Positions 45,705 to 58,777 of a stretch of 64,000 nucleotides of DNA are shown one piece after another (positions within the stretch are counted from its first letter, which is position 1; each line of letters starts with the position of its first letter). A model generated the notes under the pieces. That model had not been told where the DNA came from, did not search any database, and worked only from the letters and a program-made list of their open reading frames with translations. The stretch comes from Crataegus laevigata. Its lineage: Eukaryota; Streptophyta; Magnoliopsida; Rosales; Rosaceae. Location: contig OY756947.1 of the NCBI GenBank assembly GCA_963580275.1, positions 10,579,001 through 10,643,000 on the forward strand. Direction: 5' to 3'. Both the position numbers and the translations under genes were made by a program.

Positions 45705-46235
45705 CTTTTTCTCCAATAAAGCCCTGCTGTCTTTTCCCCTTCTTTGTAGAACGTCCTACACTGCAGATGGAGTCCAGTTATGTCCTTCTTTGTCATCACA
45801 AATTTCGGTGTTGGTTCAACCCCTTCTTCGTATTCATTGTCTTCCGCATTCTGCAAATCAAAAATCTACAATTAAAATCCACCAAAAGAACAAAACCACA
45901 ATTTGTTTTCAAGTTCCATTGATGCTAGTATCGAAAAATTGAAACTTTTTCACTTTTTTTAGAGACAACAAAGACCCCAAAATTGTTTTGATTTTCGAAT
46001 AAAAATCAACAAAGAAACAAACCCAGCAAATAAAATTACACAAAAAAAGAAACCCACAAATTATTTCGAGTTTCATTGACGTGGGTAAGGAAAATATTGA
46101 AACTTTTTCACTAATTTTTGGAAAAACACAACAAAAATTTAAATACCTGTATGAGCTTCATGAGAAAATGGTATGTCTTTCTGGTACAACTCGGTAGATA
46201 GGCTGGTGACTGCATGGTGAAGGTCAAGATTTAAA
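45705..46235 (-). pseudogene. NO VEIN-like HSP90-type ATPase fragment
   Basis: The exon ending at donor 46147 reads AVTSLSTELYQKDI, then (after a one-base shift) HFLMKLIQ. The exon 45850-45705 reads NAEDNEYEEGVEPTPKFVMT then KKDITG and, after another shift, VGRSTKKGKRQQGFIGEK. The MKLIQNAEDNEY and GFIGEKG blocks are the ATP-binding motifs of the sacsin/NO VEIN histidine-kinase-like ATPase fold. The segment between them is shortened. Canonical splice sites flank both exons. Confidence 0.75.
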
Positions 46236-46400
46236 GAGAAGTCGAAATCAGGGAAGAAGATGAGTTTTACCCGATGACTCAAGTCGAGAAGGAAGACAGT
46301 TGGAGTCGGCAACTCAGAATTTCAGCCAGACATAAAGAGAATATGAAGAAAGAAATAGTTTCGTAAGATGCTGAGAAGAATAACAGGGAAGCATAGGGTT

Positions 46401-46661
46401 TTACCAGAGGACTCGAGCATGGCTATGAGAGAGAAGTGGAGATGGATTCGTAGTTCCTCCAAATAGAGCTTGTGGTTTCTGTGAGAGAGAACTCGTTGTT
46501 TCTGGAAACAAAAGGAAAAAAGGTCGGCTGTCCCGTCCCTCTTCTTTCAAGATTACGAACACGTGTACATCTACCAACACGTGTAAATCAGAAGTAGCGC
46601 CAGACAGAGCACCAACTGAGATATTGGCAGAAATGAAATAAAACAAATTCAGTAAGGGCAA
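46401..46661 (-). other. Unrecognised open frame near the Helitron A 5' end
   Basis: An 86-codon frame that includes GATSDLHVLVDVHVFVILK with no known domain. Two CACGTGT sequences lie in it. It may be the transcribed 5' part of the transduced gene mixture; I would not call it a gene. Confidence 0.2.
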
Positions 46662-47480
46662 AAATGGAATGACACTGTGCTTATGAATAGTATTTCAGTG
46701 TATTTTCTCTTTTAGTATATACTAGTAAATTTCACCCGCACGTTGTTGCGGGAGCAAAAATATAACTATAAACTATGTCATTAACATATAAATATGTAGA
46801 GATTGAAAGAAACATTGGATAGAAAATATAGCAAACATTTTTACAAAGTTGTCTATATTTATACAACATACATAGAAGGCATTATCAATTATTCTGTCAT
46901 CCACATACAAAAGTGGTTATCCTGATATTCCCCTTTGATAACTATCCTAGATGATGATTGGTATCACCATTTGAAGATAAAAAGTTTCAAAACATCATAT
47001 TGTTTCTATACACCAAAAAATGGGGAATTCATGTTAGTAAGGACTATTTACACAAAAAATATTAGTCAACACAGTTTTGTTTTGGACAACAGATGATATA
47101 TCCTCTGTAGAGCTGCAAAAGTTTTTTTTTCCTTGGAGCAGTCACTGCAGATAAAAATTTGGATAATTGGAAAGAAAAAAATACAAAAAGAGAAGCAAAT
47201 GTTAATACACATGGAATGCGCTTTGTACAGGAATAGATTTATAGTATGAAAGAAGCAGTAAGAAAATAAAGTCACCTAATTTTTTTCTGTGCAGCAACGT
47301 CTGTTTTTGAGCTAGTTGGGGAGGATTTTTTTTTTCAACAGTTTAATCGGAACTTGATCGAAATCTTGCACAATTGCTTGAGAGATCTCTTCTGTTTCAC
47401 TGCGTTAAAGATACCAAAAAAATCAGAAAACTAAATTTGGATTAGATTGAGATTAATGTGAGATGTAGTTAAAAATAATG

Positions 47481-50400
47481 TTATACAGAGTATAACCTTT
47501 TTTCAGAATTTGTAAAAAGCATTCTTCTAACTGGTTCTCTTTTTCTTTTATGTGATTCCCCAGTTGTCTCAATAGGTGCAGTGGAAGAAGAAACCGTTGT
47601 AGAAGAGATTACAATTTCTCTGTTAATGGACTGTGGAGTTGCTGGTTGGATGCTAATGTCTTCAGAAACGTTGTAGATGAGGAAATCGTTCGAGTTTAAA
47701 GAATTTCTCTTGCTTCCAAACCGGAGGTGAAATATTTTTCTCTGGCCTATTAGTCTAAGAAACTCACTTGGCAATTGTTTTTTATCTGCTGATCGATTGA
47801 AGACCAAATCTTTACAGGCCATGCCAAAAACTTTTTCACCTGATTTGCCAATAATTAGAGCATTGATTTCACTCGTATCATCTTCAAGCACCAAGAACAC
47901 TTTGTACATTCATTTAAAAATTCAATGCATAGATTAGAAACCATAAATTGTTTAATGAGTTTAAAACCGAATTGATGTAAATTTTTTAATGTTGTAGTTT
48001 AATGTTAATATAAAGCATACAAAAAAAAAGTATGGCTGTATGAAAATGTGTTTCAAATTTGAATGCATCTATACTTTGTTGTAGTTAGATCATTAAAAAG
48101 GATAATTTATCTGTATTATATAAATTTTACTTTCATTGTGCAAAGTTTGATTGCATGTATCTAAACAGTTAGCAATTATTATTTAAGAGTTACTAATACT
48201 TTTTCAAACATGAAAATATTAAATGAGTATCAAATCTTAATGCAAGAAAAGCATGAGATAACAATTAATCAATGAAATTGAAATATTGTGTTAGAGTCGT
48301 TACCATGGAGTCGGAATTTGACTTGGATGCTTTTGGCAAATTAGCTGACCACTGGTCGGATCCTTGTACATTTGTTTTGCACATATAGTGCAAGCGGCAT
48401 ACCACCATTCGTATCTTGTGTTATACCGCTTGATTGATGCTTTGCACAAAAACGTATCACTCTGCAAAATATTTTAAATTTTATATTTGCTCGCACTACA
48501 ATTAGTAAGTAGATAAGTTTGATTAAAGCTAAAAAGAGCTCAAACATTTTTGGTTCAATGCCATAAAATCTAAGTATTGATATACCTTATATAAGTCAGG
48601 ATCCAAATAACCCAATTCCTCGATTGTCACCTTCTTTCCAGTTTGTAAAATGTCTGTCTCATTTGCCTGATTGGAAGAAGAAGGGAGCATTCTAATAGGG
48701 TGAGGCCAAGCTGAAAACCTGTAATAGTTCACATTGAACGTAAGTCAAATGCTTGTTTTTTTTTTATTTTTTTTTATTTTAAGAATTTTAACCATGTCAT
48801 GATTTTGATTTTATGGGGACGAATGGACTCACACTGATTTGTATGAGTTTAATTCTGTAATGTCTGGATCTACGAAGAAAAGCGTTGATCCAGTGCTATT
48901 CAAAATGATGTTCTCTGTGTATTAAATAAAAGTGAGGACAGAAAAAGGACAAAACGATAGATTAGTGCATATTTCAAATAGCTTTACAAGCATTTTTGAA
49001 AGAAAAAAAATGCAAATTGCAACTTATAGTGTAAAAGAGTTCTATAGATTTGAGATGATGTATACCACAACAAATCATGTTTAACCGAAAAACAGTAATA
49101 TGAAAATTAATTTTGATGGATTGAATTAAGTCTCTGTAACATCTTTAAGGTTCTGTTTTATCTCATAAGTTAGTTTTGATTATAATTAATTGAAATATAT
49201 TTATTAATGGCTAGAAAAACCACTAACTCACATCCATAATAATGTTGCGAGAATGATATTAATATAAAAGGAACATATGACATACATGAATGATAATTGG
49301 TGTTAATGTAATATCATAACATAACAATTTTTTTGTTGTCCATTCTCATAAAGAATTTAACACAAAATAAAATTATCTAACAATGTTTTGGAAGCAGAGA
49401 AATACATAATCAAACCTAATTCAATAGTTAAAGAGATTAAAAAAAAAAGAGAAAAAAAATAGTTTGATTGAACCAAATACCTGAAAACAGTTTAACTTTC
49501 AAACTTGTGAAAACTATAACTATTGGCTGGGGCAGCTGTTCGAATGACAGAGAAGAAAAGCTATGCGCAACATCTGACCATAGCGTAATCTTAACTTCTT
49601 CATTTCTGTGAAACAACATAAAAAAAAATAAAAAATTGATGAAAACCACAACAGAGGCATAATGGATAGCCAAAACAATTTTAAAGTTTATTATGCAGAT
49701 GAAATGACCTGATATTTTGTATGATCAAATCACACTTGTGATCAATTCTTTGATTGATCTGTATTGGCTCTAAACGTTGGATGGCAACCAGGTGACCAAT
49801 AACATCTTCAAATTTGAAAAAAAAAAATTGATTAGTTCATGGCCAAATGCTATAAACAGTAAGTGTTGATGTATTTTAACATGTATATTATCACCTGTCA
49901 GGATATCAACCTTGTTCAAGCGAGGGTACAACCTATTATAATCATGCAAGAAGAATCTGTGCCGTGGAATAGGCGGAAAGACACTTGCCAACTTCGTAAA
50001 AGTTGTTCTAGAAGTAAACACGATGTGGGTATCGTGTGGCACAACTCTATATTGACCCTTTGTCTTGTTAGTCCGAAATTTTTTAATTTCATAGCAAGCA
50101 CCTGCTTCAATTTTTGGGACTATTATTTCATAGTCCATTTCATCAGAAGACGCCTCAATAGCTTGTTGCTTGACAATCAAAGAATAAAAAAATAAGAAAA
50201 AAATTATTAAAAACACGGCGGATAAGTGTACAATTCTGAATTTTACACTTAAAATAACATGTAAATAAATGTAGATGACAAATATTAAATAGGAATATGA
50301 ATAGTAAATGGCAAAAGTCAATTAAGTATTGTGACTAACAGTTTCAAGGAGAAGAATGAGCATATAAAAAAAAAAACTATGTACTACATAGAGTAAGCAT

Positions 50401-50736
50401 AAAAATTGATATATTACTTCACAACATAGAACTGGAGAATATAAAGTTTAAAAATCAATTGTATAGAATATTTACTACACAGAGCACAAAAAATATCTCA
50501 TGTGTACTAAAATAAATAACTAATTGTTAACACGGAACATGAAATGTTTATAACTAAATTTTATATAAAAAATTATTACTGACCTTTTCATCAACCAAAA
50601 TACAATGGAGCCCTGTGTGTTTATCACCCATGCCTGGAAATTTCGGTCTCCATATTCTACAGACACGCACTTTAATTTTGACAACTTTTTGATATGCCAC
50701 CAATTGATCAAGGGGAGTTGGACCTTCGTCTTCCAT
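47481..50736 (-). CDS. RPA70-like single-strand DNA-binding protein, eight exons
   Basis: Plant Helitrons often carry such a gene; the product would coat single-stranded DNA during rolling-circle transposition. ATG at 50736 (MEDEGPTPLDQLVAYQKVVK). Exons as read: 50736-50584, 50168-49895, 49805-49709, 49605-49481, 48914-48835, 48718-48586, 48461-48304 and about 47896-47481, all with GT..AG borders. OB folds show VRVCRIWRPKFPG, FRTNKTKGQYRVVPHDTHIV, NEEVKITLWSDVAHSF and FVDPDITEL. A C-terminal zinc ribbon shows FLCKASIKRYN, WWYAACTICAKQM and LICQKH, then VFLVLEDDTSEINALI. I found no stop in the spliced frame (about 500 residues), so it may be intact. Confidence 0.8.
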
Positions 50737-52026
50737 TTAACCTACGAAAGTCAAATACAAATTTTTTTAATTTACAAAGAGTTTATATAGAAAGTTTAAC
50801 CCACCAAAAATTATATCATATTAGTCTAGCATAATAACACAGCAATACAATGAACAACTCGAGAGATAAAAGAAACATTTGTTAGTTTGTGTTATAAGAA
50901 AATAAGTGCATGATTCATTATTAAGGAAGACCGATCCATCTTATTAAGCAAGCATGTCAATACATTAAAACTATTGTGAATAACACAATGCGTTGACACG
51001 TCGAGGACATGAACTCCAAAACCATAGAAATTTAATCATGAGCAAAAGATAGTCAATAATAAAGCATAGTTGAACTAATGCCTTTTCAGATGTGCACAAA
51101 ATCTGATTTGCCAGCACAAAAAATGCATAACTGAGCTTTGTAATTCGAAGAAGACCAATGTTGCAAAATAATGTTCATTCCAAGTTGCAGTTTCATTACA
51201 CCTAATAAAATTGACAACTTAATTATCTACTATTTCCACACAAAAAATTGTTAACTGATACATTCATTCAAATGAAAATAGTTGTTGTTAAATTGCAGGA
51301 GGAAAAGCAATTAATTTAATAGTGTTCTCATATGGTTATAAACACAAACATTATCATCACCACTTTTAACAACACAGAATCCATATTAACAAAAGCATCA
51401 CCATAACCACTTTAATAACAATACGAAATAGTATATATAAGACTTATATAGCGTGATATATTACCATAGTACAGTTTCTAAACAGAAGCAAAACCAACCA
51501 GCCAAAAAAAAATTCAAGTGAACACTAGTATGTATGATATAACATGCAGATCAATTAATAAAAGGAAAAAGTTAAAAAACTTAATACCTAACAAAAGGAA
51601 GCATAAACTCCAGCCACAAATCTTGAAGATAGAACCTGTTTCCAAAAAAAAAAAAAAAAAAAAATTAGAAATGCATGCTTTAACGAAAGTGCATCATATA
51701 CAGCAAAACAACATCACAATTGCAAGGGAAAAACAAAAACTCCAAAGCAAAACAAAATCAAAAGCAAAAAACACAACAAAAATGAGGATCAAACTTATAA
51801 ACTCAGATTGAGGACCGACAACAAACGTGCAGGAAAAAAAGATAAATAAAAGAGAAGAGCTTACAAACCCAAATTTGAGAGCAGTAATACAGAGAGGGGA
51901 GACGCATAAGTCGAAATAAAAAAAAGAAAGACAAATGAGAGAGCAAATGTGCGGGAAAGAAAAATAAAATGAAAGAGGAGCTGATAAGAAAAATGCAGGG
52001 ATGATCAACATGTAGTCTGTCCTGTT

Positions 52027-52079
<53 letters not shown>

Positions 52080-53300
52080 CCCTCCCACTTCGCATCATAA
52101 CCTCTCACTTTCAGATTGGACTGTTTTTTTGGCCTACCCTATATGTATAATGGACTATCTTTGCCTGCCATATATATATATATATATATATATATTTATG
52201 CCACTTTGCATTTATTATTTATTTTTCGAGGAATGGGCCTTCGTTACTACCCCCAAGCAACTGCAATAATAATGTCATCCCCTTTTTCCTCTGTCTATCA
52301 AAAGCAACCAAAAAAAATCCTTCTAGCATCATCATATATATGTTCTGCCACTTTGCATTTATTATCTCTTTTTCGTGGAATGGGTCATCACATTTATTAT
52401 CTCTGCTGAGACAACTGAGAGAAGAATAGAAGAGGAAAAAAAGAGTAGAAGATGTTGGAAGCTCTTTCCTAGAAAACGCGGCACCACACATGATCAAGGG
52501 TAAAATGGCCACTTCACTGCACAATTCCACTAAAACTCAAAAATCATGAACAAAATGAGGGACAAAACCGGCATGGCACTGTTAGTAAACAGTACCATTC
52601 CACCGGGTTTTAGTAAAGAATAATATATATATATATATATATATAATAGAATATATATAACTTTTCCTCTGCCTCTCTCTCTCTCAAATGGAAGGAGATG
52701 ATCAACACGTGCCATAATGTAAACCAAAAGCAACCAGAAAAGATTTTAAATACTGGACTTGAGAGTGACAGGAGGAAGAAGCACGGATAGTGGACAGGTA
52801 GATATAAGAAACAGTGAGAGACAAATAAAATAATAACATGCATAGAAAAGAAAACCCACTTTCAGAGAGAGAGAGAAGTTGCAACAGTCAGATATATAAA
52901 CAAAACAATCACAGTTTCCAAAACAAAAAAATAACAAAACAATCACCAATTGTTTTACCCCTGGATAAACACATTGGTTTTTGAACAAAAAAAGGATAAA
53001 CCAATAGACTATAGATCAAAACAAATGATTATAGTTGTCAGGTGTTAAATCCAACCACATGATTTGTGGCGCCAAAAAGGAAAAAAAAATTATAAAAATA
53101 ATTGTTCTAGCGAAAAAATGATTAAAAAATGTGTGTGGGTTTTGAAAAGCAAAGAACTGCAGATGATGGAGAACGGCCACAGAAAGAAGAAAGGGCAAAA
53201 TGGACAACTCACTGCACAATTCCAAAAAGGGCAAAAAATTGCTCAGCAAGCGAGGGACAAAATCGGGTGGGCACTGTTAATGAACAGTACCCATCCGCTC
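50737..53300. other. Helitron B 5' region without a recognised gene
   Basis: AT-rich sequence with poly(A) runs and three AT microsatellites. Reading frames that run through the (AT)n tracts give only alternating Ile-Tyr and are not genes. Two related segments, about 52490-52615 and 53175-53310, share CACTGCACAATTCCA, GAGGGACAAAA and GGCACTGTTA. Confidence 0.55.
52029..52195. repeat. Two AT microsatellites
   Basis: (AT)n at 52029-52075 and again at about 52168-52195, separated by unique sequence. A third lies at about 52620-52644. Confidence 0.95.
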
Positions 53301-54410
53301 AGCTTTAGTATATAACTAGAAATGGTACCCGCGCGTTGCTGCGAGATTATAAAATGTGTGAGAAAATAAGTTTAAAATGATAAAAGAATGTAGAGCACAA
53401 TATATACAGATATTTAAATGATAAAGTTTTAATCAAAGTTGTAGAATGGTTTGTAGACAAAATGAGAATAAAGGGATTAAAATAAGAATAGAGGAAGAGG
53501 CTTTACTATGTTAGTAAACAGAAAATCCTTATTTTGTCAATTTTGATCTCCGATTCTGTTTACTCATTTTCAAATAAATTGGCATCTAAGGTAATACTAT
53601 GAAGCAGCTGATTGACTAATCACCAAGAACGTCAAAAGCTTTTTTTCACTCACAATGAAAGAAAAACCATTTACTTTCTAATTGGGGAAACACTTCAAAA
53701 ACCTAAAGTAATAATGAATTTGAATTTGAATCAGAAGGAAGTCACAATTGTTTTAAAACTTGTAATAAATTGGATAACTAAGATGACAGATTTTTTTTCA
53801 AGGCCTTAAAATATATAAGCAAAACTCTAAATACCGATACTGTTTACCAATAAAAAATTCTTTATACTTTCAGCTCACTATTTAATTCCAAGATTGATCC
53901 AATGAGATACCGTAGTTTTAGTTAAGTATCACTTAGAATAATAATTTTCTAAACTGACAACTAACGTTATTAGAGTAACTTACAAATTAATTATTTTTCT
54001 TCTCAATCAGCAGGTATACTAATTGAAATGACCAACGAAAACTTTTGAATATTTTTGTGAATCCATCCATATAAACAGGAGGTGCTTACTCAAAGCAACA
54101 TGGAGATGCTGATCAAACGCATCAGATATCTTATCTCCACCAAGTTGTTTGCAGTAAAAAAAAATTGAAAATGTTATTACACCAAATTCATATGAACATT
54201 TCCAAGTAAATTCACACATAATTAATTTTAGAATAAACAAAGAACATATTTTTTTCTATAAAGTAATGTCACTCCTATTCCTAATGCAGATGACAAAGGC
54301 AATTAAACGAATTTGACAAATTGCATGAAACAATAAAGAAAAACAAATGAGGAATTAAATATTTTCATGTTATCTAAAATAATTGAAGAACCTCACATGA
54401 TCCATTTGAT

Positions 54411-54935
54411 CTCTGTTCTTTTTTCTTGAAATGCTTAGCCCCAGCTTTCAGCATTTTATTCCACACATAAGTATCGATTACACAAATTTCATATGTCAAA
54501 ATGTGACCCATCTCTCTCAAATTCCCTGAATCCTAATGTTTTAGCATAAAAGCTCAAGTTATCAATCAAATATTAACAAAAACGAAAAACAAAGTAAAAA
54601 TCTAACAACATAGATTAATAAAAAAAGGTAGTACCTTTGAAGCTATGAGGTTACAATTAACCTTCACATGACTCTTCGGAGAGAAATCACATGCCAAATT
54701 TTTGCCACCAATTGATAGACACCCAAAACACAATAAACCAACATAAACATAGAAATAAATGCTTTTGTAAAATCTAATAAAAAATTGAAGTGAATGAAAG
54801 AATATGAGATCTGGAGATATATACTTTGCAGGTTCTAAGTTTCATGTGTAATGCTAAAATCGTGATGGCTGGTGGGTACAAAGGCTGTTGACATTGATTC
54901 TCTCTGGCAAAAATGCGAAGACGGATCTGCAAGAG
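54411..54935 (-). pseudogene. Exons of an unidentified captured gene
   Basis: On the - strand, three exon-like pieces with splice signals follow one another. About 54935-54835 reads QIRLRIFARENQCQQPLYPP then AITILALHMKLRTCK. About 54725-54640 reads GGKNLACDFSPKSHVKVNC then NLIASK with donor AAAG/GTACTA. About 54533-54411 reads (acceptor ATTAG) DSGNLREMGHILTYEICVID then TYVWNKMLKAGAKHFKKKEQ. I do not recognise the protein. The regular exon structure argues for a real host gene source, captured like the fragments in Helitron A. Confidence 0.4.
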
Positions 54936-56804
54936 TGTGAGAGAGAAATTTTCAAATAAATTGCAAAAAAAGGTTTGTAGCTCGCAGAAATTTTCAACTG
55001 CAAAAAACCTTGAACAATAAACACAACTCATTAATGTTTAAATCTGACCATAAGCAAACATACTGGCAACATACTTTCACAAAGACGAAAAATGCCACAG
55101 CAAAAACCGAATAACCCTTGAATGTAACCACCTGTTCCTTAGCTTCACATATGCAGAGAACGGTTCCCAAAAAACAGAGAGCCATGTCTCCTGATATAAA
55201 AACAAAACCAAATCATACATGCAGTCCAGGGGTTTAAGGACATGCACAAAAAAGTAATTCATAGATAAAATGGATGCAAACGTGGAAAATCACCATTAAA
55301 AAAATGGAATGAATGACGGTGAGAAAGTCCTAAAACTTACCAACAAAAGGCTTGAACAAAATTAAAAAAACCAGTAATAACAATTGGCAAATCAGAAAGG
55401 AGCATGATTTAACAAAATTAATAACTTTCTTGTAAATTTTGTAAGACATCTTTAAACACAATATTTACAGTATAGTTTTTAGCATTGTTTTCTCCATTTT
55501 CTATCAAATTTTTTAAACCCTCTATTGATGTCACTCTAGACAATGCAACATATAATTGACCATGTGTAAAAACTGGTTCTGGAAGATATAAACCAACTTG
55601 TTTCAGAGATTGACCTTGGCTTTTATTAATTGTTATTGCATAACATGGTCTAACTGGAAATTGACGCATTTTAAAAATGAAAGGCCACTTGTTCTCTGTT
55701 GCTGTAAGAGTGATTCTTGGTATGAAAACTTTGTGACCAATATTGGTTCCAGCAAGAATTTTAGCTTCAATAATTCTATTAAATAATTGAGTAACAACTA
55801 ATCTAGTTCCATTACATAAACCTAAAGATTGATTTAAGTTTCGTAGTAGCATAATGGGCATTCCTATTTTTAAAACCAGATTATGTGCAGGTAAACCATT
55901 GAAGTCAAGCTTGTTTAAAAATTCAGTAGGATACATTATTTCAAGATTTTCAACATTTGCATTCGAAGAACATAAAGAATCATAACTTAAAAATGTGTAT
56001 TGTTCTCCAGGTAATAAATTAATTATATAATTATTCACATCTGTAACAGTTGTATTTCGAGGTGTTATAATAGCTCGTTCTCTTAAATACACAAAATTGT
56101 CAAAAAAATGTTCAAAATTGGGGTAAGTTGCTGAAAAGATTGAATGTATAGGACTTGTAGAAGAATTGAGTATTAAATCTTGAGGCATTTCAATCAAAGA
56201 TGTATCTCTATCATTTGAAATATCTATATTATTTGAGTTATTGATTTGTCCATCACCTATTTGTAAAATCCAATTTGCAAAGGAACTTATTTTATTTTTT
56301 TCTTCAATGCTTAATCCATTTTTTGACAATCTCATATTTTCTTTTAAATGAAAAATTTTGAAATGTGACCACAAATAAGAACTATTTAATGAAGCATTTA
56401 TTATATCTTCTTTAGTTCCTCCAGGAATAACAGGTAATATTTGTCGAAAATCACCACCTAATAAAAGAGTTTTACCACCAAATGGAGCATTGTTGTCTAA
56501 AGTATTTGATAAAATATCTGAAAGTGATTTATCCAATGCTTCAAAACAATATTTATGAGTCATAGGTGCTTCATCCCATATAATTAAATCTGTTTGTTCG
56601 ATTAATCCAGCAAGATGAGTTTTTTTCTTTATTGGACAAATTGATGAATCGGTGATAATCAAGGGAACTTTAAATCTGGAATGAGCTGTTCTACCACCTG
56701 GTAATAATAACGATGCTATTCCTGATGATGCAACAGCTAAAACAATTTTACCTTCAGATCTAAGTTTACTTGAGATTGTATCCCATAAAAAAGTTTTTCC
56801 AGTA

Positions 56805-56812
56805 CCTCCATG
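56805..56812. repeat. 8-bp target duplication of the hAT element, left
   Basis: CCTCCATG, repeated at 59559-59566. Confidence 0.95.
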
Positions 56813-57120
56813 TAGACCTGGCATTCGTGTCGTGTTCGTGTCATACCCGATAGCTTAACGGGTCGTGTCGTGTAACACCCGTTAAAATAAACGGGTAAAA
56901 TGACCCGACCCGAAATCGACCCGGTAATATTAACGGGTAATATGACCCGACCCGTTACCCGTTAAGAAAAATATATTTTAAACCAATAAATAATTAAATT
57001 AAAAACATAACACTTTTTTTAGTGAAAAAAAAGTTGCACACCCCAAAATAAGAGTCTAATGAAAAAGCATTAGTGCATACTACAAAATACAAATGTTCAA
57101 AGATTTGCAAAATGAAGAGA

Positions 57121-58507
57121 GTTATACTTAATGAAAGTATAAATAAACTCTTAAGTGTTAGTCAATCTATCGTTTTGATGGGATACGAATTCTCTGAAAC
57201 TAATTTCAACGATCACAACCGTCAAACTTGTTCGTATATGTTTCGAGATCACATCAGCAAAAAATCACAAAAAACAAACATTCAGAGATCAAGTAACGGG
57301 ACAAAGCTTTTCGACGGTTATAAACAAAAAATCACGATTTAACGGTTATTTTAACTCCAATTTTGATGATTTTTTATAGATACACTCCTTGACCCTATAT
57401 GAATACAATGAATGAATTCGATCTTCAATTTAAAATATTTACACAAGTGGATATCACAAAATCTTATGTTATACTTAATGAAAGTATAAATAAACTCTTA
57501 AGTGTTAGTCAATCTATCGTTTTGATGGGATACGAATTCTCCGAAACTAATTTCAACGATCACAACCGTCAAACTTGTTCGTATATTTTTCGAGATCACA
57601 TCAGCAAAAAATCACAAAAAACAAACATTCAGAGATCAAGTAATGGGACAAAGCTTTTCGACGGTTATAAACAAAAAATCACGATTTAACGGTTATTTTA
57701 ACTCCGATTTTGATGATTTTTTACAGATACACTCCTTGACCCTATATGAATACAATGAATGAATTCGATCTTCAATTTAAAATATTTACACAAGTGGATA
57801 CCACAAAATCTTATGTTATACTTAATGAAAGTATAAATAAACTCTTAAGTGTTAGTCAATCTATCGTTTTGATGGGATACGAATTCTCCGAAACTAATTT
57901 CAACGATCACAACCGTCAAACTTGTTCGTATATGTTTCGAGATCACATCAGCAAAAAATCACAAAAACAAACATTCAGAGATCAAGTAACGGGACAAAGC
58001 TTTTCGACGGTTATAAACAAAAAATCACGATTTAACGGTTATTTTAACTCCGATTTTGATGATTTTTTACAGATACACTCCTTGACCCTATATGAATACA
58101 ATGAATAAATTCGATCTTTAATTTAAAATATTTACACAAGTGGATATCACAAAATCTTATGTTATACTTAATGAAAGTATAAATAAACTCTTAAGTGTTA
58201 GTCAATCTATTGTTTTGATGGGATACGAATTATCCGAAACTAATTTCAACGATCACAACCGTCAAACTTGTTCGTATATGTTTTGAGATCACATCAGCAA
58301 AAAATCACAAAAAACAAACATTCAGAGATCAAGTAACGGGACAAAGATTTTCGACGGTTGTAAACAAAAAATCACGATTTAACGGTTATTTTAACTCCGA
58401 TTTTGATGATTTTTTACAGATACACTCCTTGACCCTATATGAATACAATGAATGAATTCGATCTTCAATTTAAAATATTTACACTAGTGGATGTGGATAT
58501 CACAAAA
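57121..58507 (+). repeat. Four tandem copies of a 347-bp unit
   Basis: Units start at GTTATACTTAATGAAAG at 57121, 57468, 57815 and 58161 (periods 347, 347, 346). The copies are nearly identical and differ by scattered single changes and one A-run length. Open frames of 89-120 codons in each unit (ESINKLLSVSQSIVLMGYEF) are not continuous across units, since 347 is not a multiple of three, and match no family. They are by-products of the repeat. Confidence 0.95.
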
Positions 58508-58777
58508 TTTTACATTATATAATAAAAGTATTATTTTCGGGTGTAGATGTAATACTTAAACGACTAATGTTTTAATGTTTTGAAGTAATATTTATGTGGC
58601 AATGTGTGGTATGTGCAATTTTTTTAAAAAAAAATCTTATTAATTTTTCACTTCTACAATATTATTAATTTTTCACTAAAAAAAACATTATTCATGAAAT
58701 TTGGAGGGTTTTAAAAATCTAAACGACCATGTAACGATTGTCTAAGGGTAGAGGATGCAATCATGAGCATTTATATA

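Larger units (their letters stand above)
41474..46721 (-). mobile_element. Helitron A: non-autonomous, with four captured gene fragments
   Basis: TGD4 copy B sequence stops at about 41474 (GCAATATTGTATA), where copy A continues unbroken. A hairpin CCCGC-N8-GCGGG at 41505-41522 lies just inside, like the 3' hairpins of Helitrons B and C, although the expected CTAG end is not clear here. The 5' end, read on the - strand, is TATATACTAAAAGAG from 46721, directly abutting the CTAG end of Helitron B. There is no Rep-helicase. Inside are fragments of four unrelated host genes, all on the - strand. Confidence 0.6.
46722..53315 (-). mobile_element. Helitron B carrying an RPA-like gene
   Basis: The 3' end on the - strand is a perfect 6-bp hairpin (CCCGCA/TGCGGG, loop of six, 46735-46752), then TGAAATTTA, then CTAG (46725-46722). 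The 5' end is TATATACTAAAGCTGAG, read leftward from about 53313, again directly beside the CTAG of the next Helitron. Inside are an RPA70-like gene, AT microsatellites and a second near-copy of the 5' terminal region at about 52490-52615. There is no Rep-helicase in this unit. Confidence 0.65.

Noticed and set aside
51694..52409. Open frames with long Ile-Tyr runs as membrane proteins
   Set aside because: They are translations of AT microsatellites.
57073..58108. Three related open frames of 89-120 codons as a gene family
   Set aside because: They are the same 347-bp repeat read repeatedly; the frames do not join across units and resemble no protein family.
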